Shown piece after piece: positions 1 through 7,553 of a stretch of DNA of 17,684 nt. Made by a program: the position numbers and the translations under genes. Positions within the stretch are counted from its first letter, which is position 1; every line of letters begins with the position of its first letter. The notes beneath the pieces were generated by a model. It worked only from the letters and a program-made list of their open reading frames with translations. It ran no database searches and was not told the origin of the DNA. Source of the DNA: JBGLNL01 sp046484125. GTDB taxonomy: Bacteria; Chloroflexota; Dehalococcoidia; SZUA-161; SpSt-899. Where the stretch lies: assembly GCA_046484125.1 (NCBI GenBank), contig JAWOBX010000061.1, positions 1-17,684 on the forward strand, read 5' to 3'.

Positions 1-2
1 AC

Positions 3-431
3 ACGCTAAAGCTGTTATGGGGAGGGGCGAGGGGTACCTCGCTGCGTTCCGACCCGCCGAAAAGATACTTCTGCGTGGGTTGCTTCCATCCACTCGATGC
101 CACGGCGGAGGTATTCAACGTGTACAACCGGGTGGGGGAGAAGTATGGCATGAACCGGGGAATGCTCTGGTGGGTGTGCCAGAACTATGCCAACGCCTTC
201 CCGGTCTACGTGTATGACGAGCTGGAGGGAGCGGATAGGGCGATTGAGGCCACGAGGGAGGTGCGTGAGGGGTGGACAGCGGCCGGTGCTGTTCCCGATT
301 ATCCCGGGCCGAACCCGGATTGCACTCCTGATATCGTTCCGGAGTACCTGGATTTGTATGCCAGGATCAAGGGGGCTCTGGATCCCAATGACATAATGCA
401 CCGGGGAATGTCACCGAAGGTGGAAAGATAG
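3..431 (+). CDS. FAD-linked oxidase, C-terminal part (VAO/GlcD-like), partial
   Basis: The reading frame is open from the left edge (first full codon at position 3) to TAG at 429-431, so this is the last 142 codons of a longer gene. The C-terminus LYARIKGALDPNDIMHRGM matches the conserved end of vanillyl-alcohol-oxidase-family flavoproteins (4-cresol dehydrogenase, glycolate oxidase GlcD), where the usual form is IKxxLDPxGIxxPG. The family oxidises a hydroxylated or phenolic substrate and passes electrons to a partner protein; the FAD-binding half lies outside the window. The next gene on the same strand encodes a CCG-type Fe-S protein, the expected partner in GlcD/GlcF-like pairs. The family is fairly clear; the substrate cannot be read from this fragment. 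ATG codons inside the fragment are not the true start. Confidence 0.8.
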   Translation, partial: TLKLLWGGARGTSLRSDPPKRYFCVGCFHPLDATAEVFNVYNRVGEKYGMNRGMLWWVCQNYANAFPVYVYDELEGADRAIEATREVREGWTAAGAVPDYPGPNPDCTPDIVPEYLDLYARIKGALDPNDIMHRGMSPKVER

Positions 432-615
432 TATTTAGAAGGTAGAATTGTCGGGATTTGTCGTTTGCCCTGTATCAAGTACGGAATGACAAGTTTTGGG
501 GTTTCGGGGCCGGTGCCGTAAGAAAGAATGCAGGAGTCAGAATACAGAATGAAGGAGGGGTGCGCTCTCTCTCGCCACTTTTTTCTATGGTGTATTGATA
601 CCGATGTGGTGTAAT

Positions 616-670
616 CGTAGCGCGACCCTTTCAGGGTCGCCTCGGGCGAGGCTGAAAGGGTCGCGCTACG
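616..670. repeat. 19-bp perfect inverted repeat with nested hairpins
   Basis: Bases 616-634 (CGTAGCGCGACCCTTTCAG) are the exact reverse complement of 652-670. The interior has its own hairpin (GCCTCG 639-644 with CGAGGC 647-652). The left arm can instead pair with 634-640 (GCGACCC with GGGTCGC), so two alternative folds exist. The design is REP/MITE-like. No T-tract follows, so a terminator role is not supported. Confidence 0.75.
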
Positions 671-784
671 GAAAGGTTTTCGAGAGACGATTTGGCGAAT
701 TCACCAGATTGGAAACACGCACCAGAGTGGGGAGAGATTAGCGATCAGGGTCGGGAACCGAACTCCCTTGTATCCCGGGGGAAA

Positions 785-817
785 TCCCCCTTTAGTCCCC
801 CTTTGAGTAAAGGGGGA
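785..817. repeat. TCCCCCTTT direct/inverted repeat hairpin
   Basis: TCCCCCTTT occurs at 785-793 and again at 796-804. The second copy pairs with AAAGGGGGA at 809-817 over a 4-base loop. Short hairpins of this composition are widespread dispersed intergenic elements. Confidence 0.6.
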
Positions 818-883
818 AAGAATAGTACGGGACATGCCTTTCCGAAAGAGGGAGAAACCGGTCAGTGACCAAATACAGTCTGA

Positions 884-908
884 ACCCCCTCTTTGCTAAA
901 GAGGGGGT
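884..908. repeat. 11-bp hairpin, same family as 785-817
   Basis: ACCCCCTCTTT (884-894) pairs perfectly with AAAGAGGGGGT (898-908) around the loop GCT. It resembles the 796-817 hairpin with a TC insertion and is probably a diverged copy of the same element. There is no T-tract. Confidence 0.6.
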
Positions 909-1010
909 GGCGCGTCAGCGCCGGGGGCGTTTTCCCGCCGGGGGCTTCCGGGGTTTCCCCTCGGATTCACAGGGCTGGCGGGCGGGAGTTGACCGCCGGA
1001 GGCGTAGAGA
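906..1010 (-). repeat. GC-rich dispersed element, copy B3 (opposite orientation)
   Basis: Read on the - strand, this stretch runs CTCTACGCCTCCGGCGG, then CCCGCCCGCCAGCCCT, then a G-run/C-run hairpin and CGGCGGGAAAACG. It aligns by eye in the same order with the elements at 9834-9961 and 9962-10090 (CTCTTTCGCCTTCGGCGG, CACCCGCCAGCCCT, CCGGGGG-ACA-CCCCCGG, CGGCAGGAAGG). It is therefore a diverged third copy, about 9 kb away and inverted. Confidence 0.55.
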
Positions 1011-1112
1011 TCCCCGATCAGGGTCGGGAACGACAGATGAGTAAGGGTTACGGGGCCGCGAGAGATTAATGGGTGGATGGGCGGGCAAAGAAAAAACCTT
1101 GGAGATAGTTTA

Positions 1113-2297
1113 ATGGAATACGAGTTACTTGAAAAGCATAAACCGGTCATCTTCAACTGCCAGGTTTGCAGCGTATGCCAGAGAGGCCCCTGGAATCCGT
1201 ATCCGCCGAGGGGACCGACATCCGACCGGTTGTGTCCTGAATATGAGAAGTTCCGGACCCTCACTCATTCGGCTCTGGGCCGTATTCAGGCCGCCCGCTG
1301 GATGCTGGAAGGTCAATACGAGCCGACGGAGGATTTCGTAAAGGTGCTTTATGATTGCCTGCTCTGCGGGGCGTGCAGTACCGTCGGATGTGTGGTGGAT
1401 AAAGACCACGTGCCGATGTTCCGTGATATGCGGGCCGACCTGGTGAACATTGGTATATTGCCACCGGAGCCTTTCAGGAAGACTGCCGCCGTGATAGAAA
1501 AGGAGGGCAACCGGTTCGGCAGGCCGCGAGAGGAGCGAGGTAAGTGGGCTGAGGGGATGGATATCCCGGTGCAGGCTGATCTGGTATACTTCGCCGGATG
1601 CGTGGCTTCATACCGTGCCCCTCAACTGGCGCAGGCCACGGCCAGGATGCTACAGCATTCGGGAACCACGTTTGCGATCCTGGGGAAGGAGGAGCAATGC
1701 TGTGGCAGTCCACTGGTGAGCTCCGGACAGACGGAGCTTTTTGAATCGGTTGTTAGGAGCAATATCGCGGCATTGAAAAAGGCGGGAGCGAAGCAGGTGG
1801 TGACCTCCTGCGCGTGCGGGTACAATGTTCTCAAGTTCGATTACCCAAAAGTTGCGGGTGAGCTGGACTTCGAGGTGATTCACATCACCGAGCTGCTGGC
1901 GAAACTGCTTGAGGAAGGCAAACTCGAACCGGCGAACGCTGTTAACGCGAAGGTGTCATACCAGGACCCGTGCCACCTTGTCCGGCTGGGAGGCAAGGTA
2001 ATCAAGGAGCCAAGGCAGGTTATCAGGAGTATACCAGGTGTCGACCTGGTGGAAATGGAAGGCAGTGGCAGGGATACGCAGTGCTGCGGGCGCTTCCCGG
2101 TTGAACTGCCGGAGCTTTCCATGATGACCGGCACCAACAGAGTAAACGACGCCATAGACTGCGGAGCGGATACCATAGTGACAGCCTGTTCTTTTTGCGA
2201 CTGGAATCTGAGAAGGGCAGCGAAATCAACCGGTGCTGATATCGAGGTGATTGATATCGGACAGTTTCTCAGCCGTTCTCTTGGAATTGAGCTCTAG
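1113..2297 (+). CDS. Fe-S oxidoreductase subunit with two CCG domains (GlcF/HdrD-like)
   Basis: This 394-residue protein has two N-terminal cysteine clusters typical of [4Fe-4S] sites: C16, C19, C22 with C41-P42, and C82, C85, C88, C93. Two CCG (DUF3400-type) modules follow. In the first, FAGC precedes EQCCGSP and then CACGYN. In the second, DPCHLVR precedes QCCGRF and CSFC. Such proteins carry electrons from a flavin dehydrogenase to quinone, disulfide or another acceptor (GlcF, GlpC, HdrB/D families). The start at 1113 is chosen because GGAG at 1101-1104 lies 8 bases upstream; an in-frame ATG at 1077 has no such site. The spacing in the second cluster (C-x2-C-x2-C-x4-C) is one residue longer than the classical ferredoxin motif. 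It probably partners the flavoprotein at 3-431; the electron acceptor is unknown. Confidence 0.88.
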   Translation: MEYELLEKHKPVIFNCQVCSVCQRGPWNPYPPRGPTSDRLCPEYEKFRTLTHSALGRIQAARWMLEGQYEPTEDFVKVLYDCLLCGACSTVGCVVDKDHVPMFRDMRADLVNIGILPPEPFRKTAAVIEKEGNRFGRPREERGKWAEGMDIPVQADLVYFAGCVASYRAPQLAQATARMLQHSGTTFAILGKEEQCCGSPLVSSGQTELFESVVRSNIAALKKAGAKQVVTSCACGYNVLKFDYPKVAGELDFEVIHITELLAKLLEEGKLEPANAVNAKVSYQDPCHLVRLGGKVIKEPRQVIRSIPGVDLVEMEGSGRDTQCCGRFPVELPELSMMTGTNRVNDAIDCGADTIVTACSFCDWNLRRAAKSTGADIEVIDIGQFLSRSLGIEL

Positions 2298-2364
2298 TGT
2301 GAGTCCCTAACGCTTTTATACAAATGTTACGAAATGCCGTTTTCACCGCGTTGCTTCACATAAA

Positions 2365-2405
2365 AAGCTGACTACTCCGGTGAGTGGTGGGGATAAGGCT
2401 GAGTA
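2365..2405 (+). repeat. Two-module repeat, copy 1 (other copy at 14582-14627)
   Basis: Bases 2365-2381 (AAGCTGACTACTCCGGT) are present as their exact reverse complement at 14582-14598. Bases 2384-2405 recur directly at 14606-14627 with one mismatch (shared core GTGGTGGGGATAAG). Both modules thus occur twice in the same order, but the first is flipped. The rest of the gap 2298-2551 has no gene and contains G-rich runs near 2490-2510. Confidence 0.65.
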
Positions 2406-2551
2406 TTTGAAGAGACTCTTTTCAGTAAGTGGCGACTTCGCCCGGTCTGAGGGTGCCCCCCGGATTCAAATTTCCCCAAGTTTTGGGAATTAAAAGGGGT
2501 TGGGGGGGTTGATAAGAGTTACCTTAATTCGAATTGTTTGAAAGGATGCAC

Positions 2552-3694
2552 ATGGAAACTCCTGAAATCGTATTGCAGGGTAAGGAAAATGGCGAGGGCA
2601 TGATTATTCGCTACCGGTCCTCCAGGGGAACGGAGGTTTTCGGGCTGGCGGTGCCGAATTTGTGGGGAGGGGAGGGGTGGGATCTGGGTCCGACATGGTG
2701 CTACCTTCTCCTGGGGGAGAGGACTATTCTGATCGATACTGGGCGTTTCGGCAATTTTGAGGTTCTTCAACAACAGCTCGAGAGAATCGGGAGGCGGCTT
2801 TCGGATATAGAGGCAATAATCATCACTCATAGTCACGAGGACCATGACGGAAATCTGCCTGAGGTGATCAACGAGGCGAACCCCGAGCTATGGGCTCATG
2901 AGTTATATCACTGTATGATAAGCTACTATCCTGAGGTAAAAGGTAACGCCCCCCATCCGGAATTACCCGGTTCCTGCCGTTTCTGTGTAATGCCGGAGAG
3001 TTTTTACAGCGAATGTATCCCGTATCATCGCAGGAGAAGCGGATTGAAAGTCGACCTTGCCCTTAATGAAGAGGTCGATTTACCTGTCGGCGGACTTGCC
3101 ATCCTCTCCACCCCGGGCCACACCCCGGATTCTATCTGCATCATCCTTGACGACGAGGTCATTTTCACTGGCGATACCGTTTTACCCGGTATCACCCCCC
3201 ATCCCTCAATGGAGCGGGCATTCGAGGCCAATCGGCTCATACTTCCCCCTCGGTATCAGGAGCGCAATGAAGTATATGGCCTGATGACTTATATCAATTC
3301 ACTGAGAAAAATCTCCGGTCTCGGCAGCCAGCGTTTTTCTGCCACATTTCCGGGACATCGTCTGTTTTACAACGGCCGGTTTAACCTGATCCATGAGACT
3401 TCAGAGAGGGCCGGGGAGATAATCCGGTTTCATATGGATAGATGCGGCGATATCCTGCGGATACTGGGGAATGGACCGAAGGCCCTGGACGATATTGCCG
3501 AAGAGCACTTTCTGCCATCACAGTTGAAGGGGAGTGGCAGGATGATGGCGCGGAGCGAACTGACCGCGCATATCGAGGTAATGGAGGTATGCGGTGATGT
3601 TCGCTGGATTGATGAGACAGGCGAAATGGTTGAGCATACCGAAACGTATAACTGCCTTAATGCTATAAAGGAATACTTATACGACCGGGCTTAA
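2552..3694 (+). CDS. Metallo-beta-lactamase-fold hydrolase
   Basis: This 380-residue cytoplasmic enzyme has the full metallo-beta-lactamase metal-site set. THSHEDHDG (92-100) gives the HxHxDH motif, STPGH (to H190) the third metal histidine, FTGD (D208) the bridging aspartate, and FPGH (H269) the last histidine. A region of about 100 residues after H269 ends in a likely winged-helix-like tail, as in the lactamase_B_2/LACTB2-type group of hydrolases (thioesters, glyoxalase-II-like substrates and others). A segment between the second and third motifs (about 120-160) is rich in Cys and His (C121, C142, C145, C154). The start at 2552 is preferred because AAAGGA lies 5 bases upstream; a TTG at 2534 and an ATG at 2546 are alternatives. 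The substrate is unknown. It follows the redox pair on the same strand, but with a gap of about 250 bases. Confidence 0.88.
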   Translation: METPEIVLQGKENGEGMIIRYRSSRGTEVFGLAVPNLWGGEGWDLGPTWCYLLLGERTILIDTGRFGNFEVLQQQLERIGRRLSDIEAIIITHSHEDHDGNLPEVINEANPELWAHELYHCMISYYPEVKGNAPHPELPGSCRFCVMPESFYSECIPYHRRRSGLKVDLALNEEVDLPVGGLAILSTPGHTPDSICIILDDEVIFTGDTVLPGITPHPSMERAFEANRLILPPRYQERNEVYGLMTYINSLRKISGLGSQRFSATFPGHRLFYNGRFNLIHETSERAGEIIRFHMDRCGDILRILGNGPKALDDIAEEHFLPSQLKGSGRMMARSELTAHIEVMEVCGDVRWIDETGEMVEHTETYNCLNAIKEYLYDRA

Positions 3695-3753
3695 TCAGTT
3701 GGATTTGGCCAGAAATGAGATAGTTGCAAAGCCCGGACCGTGTGTACAACTTG

Positions 3754-4455
3754 CTATAACTCCGGTGAAATTGGAGAAGGACCCAAATCAGGGCAATCCT
3801 GGATGTATTCAGTGTGAATTCTTTCAATGGCGGGCATTACATGTTCCTGTTCTATTCGCCCGGCCTCGATATCATTTGCCAGGTCCGTGATGGAATCAGT
3901 ATATTTTGATATGGCGGTTATGTACTCAGTAAGGGTTTTCTTTCTTTCCTTGCTGTAGGGGATAGGTCCTTCCAGGTCCACGAAGGACCACTCTCCTTCG
4001 ATCCTGGCGATACGCTGTTCATACTTCTCCGGTCCTGGGGCCCCGCTTTGCTCAATGGAAACGGTTGCAATGTTATCTTCAATTTGCAGGTCCGAATAAT
4101 TCCAGGTGTCCGTGCTGAGGTATGGGTTGATGCCAAGTCCTTTTAATCCTATATCGGCTGGGGCTGTATCCCCCCATCGCTCCTCTATAGTTCTTTTGAG
4201 TTCTTGACTGGCGTTTATCCACTCGCCATTTGCCCGGATTTGCTTATCCATTGGCGGCGCATGGTGTGCCGCAATTGCCTGAATATCGCCTGTTTCTACA
4301 GCATGCTTGTATGTCTGCAGAAAACCCTCAACTTCTGAGACGGTCTCTTCCGGTACTGTCGGACTTGGATTAGTGCCGGTACAGCCTGTGGCGCTGAATA
4401 GTAAGAGTGTTACAACCAACAAAGCATATTGCCGAAACCGGTTCTTTTGGCACAC
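3754..4455 (-). CDS. Putative lipoprotein with NTF2-like domain
   Basis: The product has 233 residues. The N-terminus (MCQKNRFRQYALLVVTLLLF) has a basic region and a hydrophobic core, then SATGC, a plausible lipobox with the lipidated Cys at about position 25. The mature part begins with a Thr/Pro/Glu-rich linker, then VEGFLQTYKHAVETGDIQAI, the helix pattern of NTF2/SnoaL-like (Cif-like) domains, and EGEWSFVDL, a typical final strand. A helical tail follows (about 175-225). The start is GTG at 4455, with GGAGG about 9 bases upstream (4466-4470 on the + strand). No catalytic residues can be named. It is convergent with the hydrolase gene, 59 bases apart, and is the last of a series of - strand envelope genes. 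Export and anchoring are well supported; function is not known. Confidence 0.72.
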   Translation of the reverse strand: MCQKNRFRQYALLVVTLLLFSATGCTGTNPSPTVPEETVSEVEGFLQTYKHAVETGDIQAIAAHHAPPMDKQIRANGEWINASQELKRTIEERWGDTAPADIGLKGLGINPYLSTDTWNYSDLQIEDNIATVSIEQSGAPGPEKYEQRIARIEGEWSFVDLEGPIPYSKERKKTLTEYITAISKYTDSITDLANDIEAGRIEQEHVMPAIERIHTEYIQDCPDLGPSPISPEL

Positions 4456-4711
4456 TGGAGCATTCCCTCCTTGGGTACTAAGAATGGTAATACACTGTTC
4501 GACTATTTAACATCATATAAAACTCGAAGGAATAAATCGATCATATTTTTAACGGAGTACCATAAGCCCGCCACATTTCAGTATCGATCTTTTGATCACC
4601 TCTTTCGTTTTTTATATCTACCGCACGATTGTTTTATTATGCCCTCGGAAGGATTAATCCAATGGCAGGCCGACGAAGGCTGTTATTGGGACTTAAAGTT
4701 ACCAACCCGGA

Positions 4712-5521
4712 TTATGGTATGCATTGATCTATCGGTTGCAGGGAGACCGGCAGTTGACCAGTATTGATTATAGTTGCTACACGGCGTGCTTTGCTGAGTG
4801 AGATACCGGGGATAACTGCGCCATCTCGCATTGGTTCATTGACCACCGGGGATGATATGTAGTCATTCCCCACGAATATGGCAAGCCTTCTTTCCACCGA
4901 GCCTGCCAGCTTAGTCGACAGGCGAGAGGTGATGTGGTAGAAAAGTGTGCTTCCCGTATCGTTCCAGTAGAAGCATATCTCGGCTGAATCGGTGCCCTTT
5001 GGTATCCTGACTTCAACGTTACCTTTGAAATACCGGCTGGTAAGCTGTCTTTTTTCGGAATTGATCTCTCCAGCAGCAGGTATAGCTACGTATTCAGCTT
5101 TGCTTCTATTCGTCTCAATTAATTCCGGGTTGCCGTTTTCATCGGGTGTAAATGCAAAGTAACTATGGCTCCAGGTATACTCCGGGGTGATCGGACGAAA
5201 TTCCTTGAATTTAACTATCGAGTGTTTACCGATAAGGCTTGCAGCCTCTTCAATTTCATCAGTACCCGGCAGGTAAACTTTAATACGATTTTCGCTTGGT
5301 CTCTGTACAACCGGCTCCTCTATGCCATAGGCCTTGACACGGCTCTCAATAATTGAAACAACCGTTTGCATTACTTCCGCTGGTTTATCGACATTGGTGA
5401 GGTCCGCCTGATACGTAATATATTGTTCTTGACAAGCGTTTGGGCCGTTGTCGCTTGTGCAGGAAATCGCGCAAACCAGGGGTGCTAATATTAAAAACTT
5501 TGCGAATAGCTTACAATACAT
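4712..5521 (-). CDS. Lipoprotein consisting of a stand-alone SecD P1-like domain
   Basis: The 269-residue product starts with a short signal peptide (FLILAPLVCAISC, Cys21 as lipidation site). What follows reads like the extracytoplasmic P1 domain of SecD. ITYQADLTNV (35-44) and VVSIIESRVKAYGIEEPVVQ (54-73) match the SecD base pattern IRNRVxxxGVxEPxIQ. KVYLPG and SLIGKHSIVKFKEF come next, then about 75 residues of divergent head. RRLAIFVGNDYISSPVVNEP (211-230) and GISLSKARRVATIINTGQLP (239-258) match LAIVLDGxVxSAPVIxEP and the LRAGALP segment. The chain stops where SecD would enter its second membrane helix, so the transmembrane channel part is absent. In SecDF the P1 domain helps pull exported proteins across the membrane; here it may act as a surface chaperone-like lipoprotein (inference). 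The start ATG has AGGA immediately before it, with poor spacing. Confidence 0.75.
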   Translation of the reverse strand: MYCKLFAKFLILAPLVCAISCTSDNGPNACQEQYITYQADLTNVDKPAEVMQTVVSIIESRVKAYGIEEPVVQRPSENRIKVYLPGTDEIEEAASLIGKHSIVKFKEFRPITPEYTWSHSYFAFTPDENGNPELIETNRSKAEYVAIPAAGEINSEKRQLTSRYFKGNVEVRIPKGTDSAEICFYWNDTGSTLFYHITSRLSTKLAGSVERRLAIFVGNDYISSPVVNEPMRDGAVIPGISLSKARRVATIINTGQLPVSLQPIDQCIP

Positions 5522-6123
5522 TCCTATTTTTAAATACGATCCTGATTTAGATTGTGGTACTTTGTTTATGCAGCTAGGGCATTATTAAAGAAAAATCCAT
5601 TTGGAATACACCGCCATAATTTTTCCCACGGATATCAGGAAAAGTGCTCAGTAAAGTATGCTGTGTAAACTTGGTTATGTTCTCCAATGCTTGATACTAA
5701 AAATATTTCGAACCTCTTCGCTAAATTTTTTGCCGGTTAGGTTTCATGACAACATCCTGTTAGAAGTGATTTAAATTGAAATGTAAGACGAGACGAGTAT
5801 ATATCGAGCCTAGTTGGATGTATTGAGCCCAGTACAACCTTTTAAATTAGCGGGGGAGAATTTTCTTGTAACGGATTCTCCCCCGCATGTCTTTGCTAGT
5901 AAAATGTATGAAGGCAAGATAAAGTTTACCTTGCTCAGTTTTCATGCTCTAATATATATCCATCAAGAATATATAACACAGGGCAACAAGTTAGTTTTGT
6001 ATTTCCACTAGGTTCATGTCCGAGCAATCGCGTGGACAGCTAATACACTACAGGCCATTATGTGCCGGTCAAAGACCGGAACAGGTTCAATAATCGTTGC
6101 CAAAAAGCCGAAGCAAGCAGTAC
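5522..6123. other. 602-base AT-rich intergenic region with hairpins
   Basis: No credible gene is seen. A 65-codon + strand ORF at 5814-6011 has no ribosome binding site and overlaps a hairpin. Structures are a 12-bp perfect inverted repeat (GCGGGGGAGAAT 5850-5861 with ATTCTCCCCCGC 5875-5886, 13-base loop) and a small hairpin CCGGTC-AAA-GACCGG (6065-6079). The strand 5' of the SecD-like gene is AT-rich and could hold its promoter, but no clear -35/-10 pair was recognised. Confidence 0.6.
5850..5886. repeat. 12-bp perfect inverted repeat
   Basis: GCGGGGGAGAAT and ATTCTCCCCCGC are separated by 13 bases. It is very GC-rich inside an AT-rich gap. On the - strand it is followed by TAATTTAAAAGG, which lacks a proper U-tract, so a terminator of the 67-residue gene upstream is possible but not convincing. 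Confidence 0.5.
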
Positions 6124-6327
6124 TTAACCGGATGATTGGGTTTTAGCCGGCAATACCACTAGAACGAGCAGGCCTAGTATTTGAAAAATAAAACCGAAGA
6201 GTGCCCATAGAGCAGAGCGTCTTCCCTTATATTGTGCCAGTTTTGCACATATACCGGCAAAGATCAGCGGGATCAGGAACTGGGCTATAAGGAACGATAT
6301 CTCAAGCGGTCCGAAAGAACTGGTCAT
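6124..6327 (-). CDS. Small membrane protein with two transmembrane helices
   Basis: The 67-residue product has two predicted membrane helices (ISFLIAQFLIPLIFAGICA and LWALFGFIFQILGLLVLVVL) joined by a short basic loop (KLAQYKGRRS). The KGRRSALWALFGFIFQILGL pattern is common in small uncharacterised membrane proteins in which a basic loop leads into a glycine-containing helix. AGGGT lies about 7 bases upstream of the ATG. The gene stands alone between two gaps in the run of - strand envelope genes. It is probably real because of the good start signal and the strongly membrane-like composition. No function can be assigned. Confidence 0.6.
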   Translation of the reverse strand: MTSSFGPLEISFLIAQFLIPLIFAGICAKLAQYKGRRSALWALFGFIFQILGLLVLVVLPAKTQSSG

Positions 6328-6355
6328 TACGTTACCCTAATTATTATTTAAGTAT

Positions 6356-6420
6356 AAGGACAATCGTAGAGTAGGTTTAATTTATCCCAATTATGTTAGG
6401 CACTCTCTACGATTGTCCTT
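6356..6420. repeat. 16-bp perfect inverted repeat between two envelope genes
   Basis: AAGGACAATCGTAGAG (6356-6371) and its exact reverse complement (6405-6420) enclose a 33-base loop. The element lies between the end of the secreted-protein gene and the start of the small membrane-protein gene, both on the - strand. It may end or attenuate the upstream transcript. There is no long U-tract on the - strand (TTATACTT follows); on the + strand TTTT follows. Confidence 0.6.
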
Positions 6421-6461
6421 TTCCAATTGTTATAGATGCCAGGCAAGACTCATTGATGATA

Positions 6462-7387
6462 CTAGATCCAATCAATCAGTATATAACTATAATCTGCATA
6501 TCCAGTATCACCATCCCAGTCTGAAAAATCACTTGACATTGTCGCTTCGCCTGATACCGAGCCTATGGATTCTACTTCAAGCCATACTTTGTAATAATGG
6601 TCACGTTTGAAGTTGAATATCTCTGACCCTATTACGAGTTTATCATTAATAGATTTGTTTTCGCCCCATGGGTAGGTACCTCTATATTCATATATTGTTT
6701 CTTTTTCCATTCTATCATCGGTGCAATCAAGAACGTTAAGTTCAAGTTGAACTTCTGTTGAAGAGGACCCTATAGAACCTGTAGCCATTAGGAGTCCATG
6801 TAGGTGTGATCTTATATACACAGTTGCAGTAGCTTCTGGTTGGTTTCCGTCTACCCAAAAGCTCCGTCCTACCTGACCGTATGCCCATGCTGATCCGTTG
6901 GGTAAAAGTGTTACTATAGACTCACAACGGTTATTTGAAGCATCCGCATCATGTTCCCATATACCAATAGGTGGTATCACGCTTGAACCAGCATCGCCAC
7001 CTTCAAGGTTCGCATCCCAAATGACTTCATTTTGACCCATGGATATGACCTTCCTTGTGTTCTTTAGCTTAGGCATCGCCTTCATATAAGATTTGCTGGA
7101 GGGCGGTGTTTGGGCTACTTCCATCTGAAGTCCGGCTACATCCTGCATCTTATTTATAATGATACGCTTTATCCTTGGGTTGAGTTCTGTGATATTCTCT
7201 CCGTATGTATCATGAGCCCTTTCCAACGCTTGTTCAGCATTTTCCAACTGCTCTCTGAGTTGGCTGTCACGCTCTGACCTTTGTTGGTTTTCTTCGTTTT
7301 CATTGGCTAGAGACATTGGTACTAAGATGGCAACAATTAACATCGTCATAATTAGCATTGACGTGGAAGCAAATATGATTTTTTCAT
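6462..7387 (-). CDS. Secreted coiled-coil/beta-domain protein; start region appears frameshifted
   Basis: From MLIMTMLIVAILVPMSLA onward the product has a hydrophobic signal core and an SLA-NE cleavage site. A charged helical segment follows (ENEENQQRSERDSQLREQLE and on, likely coiled coil). A C-terminal domain of about 190 residues is rich in Thr, Ser, Gly and aromatics and reads as a beta-sandwich-like secreted domain; I do not recognise the family. An ideal ribosome site (AGGAGG, 7395-7400) stands 7 bases before an ATG at 7387, but that frame stops after 11 codons. One extra A in the run of six A (7379-7384) would join it to the long ORF and give MKKIIFASTSML, a textbook signal peptide. 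As the sequence stands, translation would have to begin at TTG 7439 or ATG 7358, neither with a good site. The coordinates given assume the 7387 start. Confidence 0.68.
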
Positions 7388-7403
7388 TAGCAATCCTCCT
7401 TTT
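7388..7403 (-). promoter_or_regulatory. Strong ribosome binding site (AAAAGGAGG) for ATG 7387
   Basis: On the - strand the order is AAA AGGAGG, then ATTGCTA, then ATG. Sequence and 7-base spacing are optimal. This site fixes the expected start of the secreted-protein gene and exposes the one-base frame conflict with the downstream ORF. Confidence 0.75.
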
Positions 7404-7502
7404 GTAGCATGTTTGTTGATAAGTAGCTTGGCTTATCAATATTGGCTTTAAATATCGTTTCTTAAGTTTTAATTTGCAGTATTATTTCTCAATTCCCTCA
7501 AT

Positions 7503-7538
7503 TTACTCCTCCTTACTCATGGCGGCCACCATTCCCAT
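7503..7538 (-). CDS. Possible 11-codon leader ORF
   Basis: ATG at 7538 opens MGMVAAMSKEE and ends with TAA at 7505-7503, inside the presumed 5' leader of the secreted-protein gene. It contains a second SD-like AAGGAGG near its end. A GGGGG run lies about 10 bases before the ATG. Nothing beyond position and length supports translation. Confidence 0.15.
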   Translation of the reverse strand: MGMVAAMSKEE

Positions 7539-7553
7539 TTTGAAATTACCCCC

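Larger units (their letters stand above)
432..1112. other. 681-base intergenic region filled with short repeats
   Basis: No convincing gene is seen on either strand. The stretch holds a 19-bp inverted repeat (616-670), two C-rich/G-rich hairpins (785-817 and 884-908), a 17-base direct repeat (742-758 and 1015-1031, CGATCAGGGTCGGGAAC) and a GC-rich element (about 906-1010) that recurs in opposite orientation near 9834-10090. ORFs crossing it are low-complexity products of these repeats. The ribosome binding site of the next gene lies at its right end. Confidence 0.7.

Noticed and set aside
896..1264. 122-codon - strand ORF
   Set aside because: Half of it translates the GC-rich repeat and half is antisense to the Fe-S protein gene.
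4429..4767. 112-codon + strand ORF
   Set aside because: It overlaps the starts and ends of two better-supported - strand lipoprotein genes and has no signal or motif.
5814..6011. 65-codon + strand ORF
   Set aside because: It spans a strong hairpin, lacks a ribosome site and has no family-like pattern.
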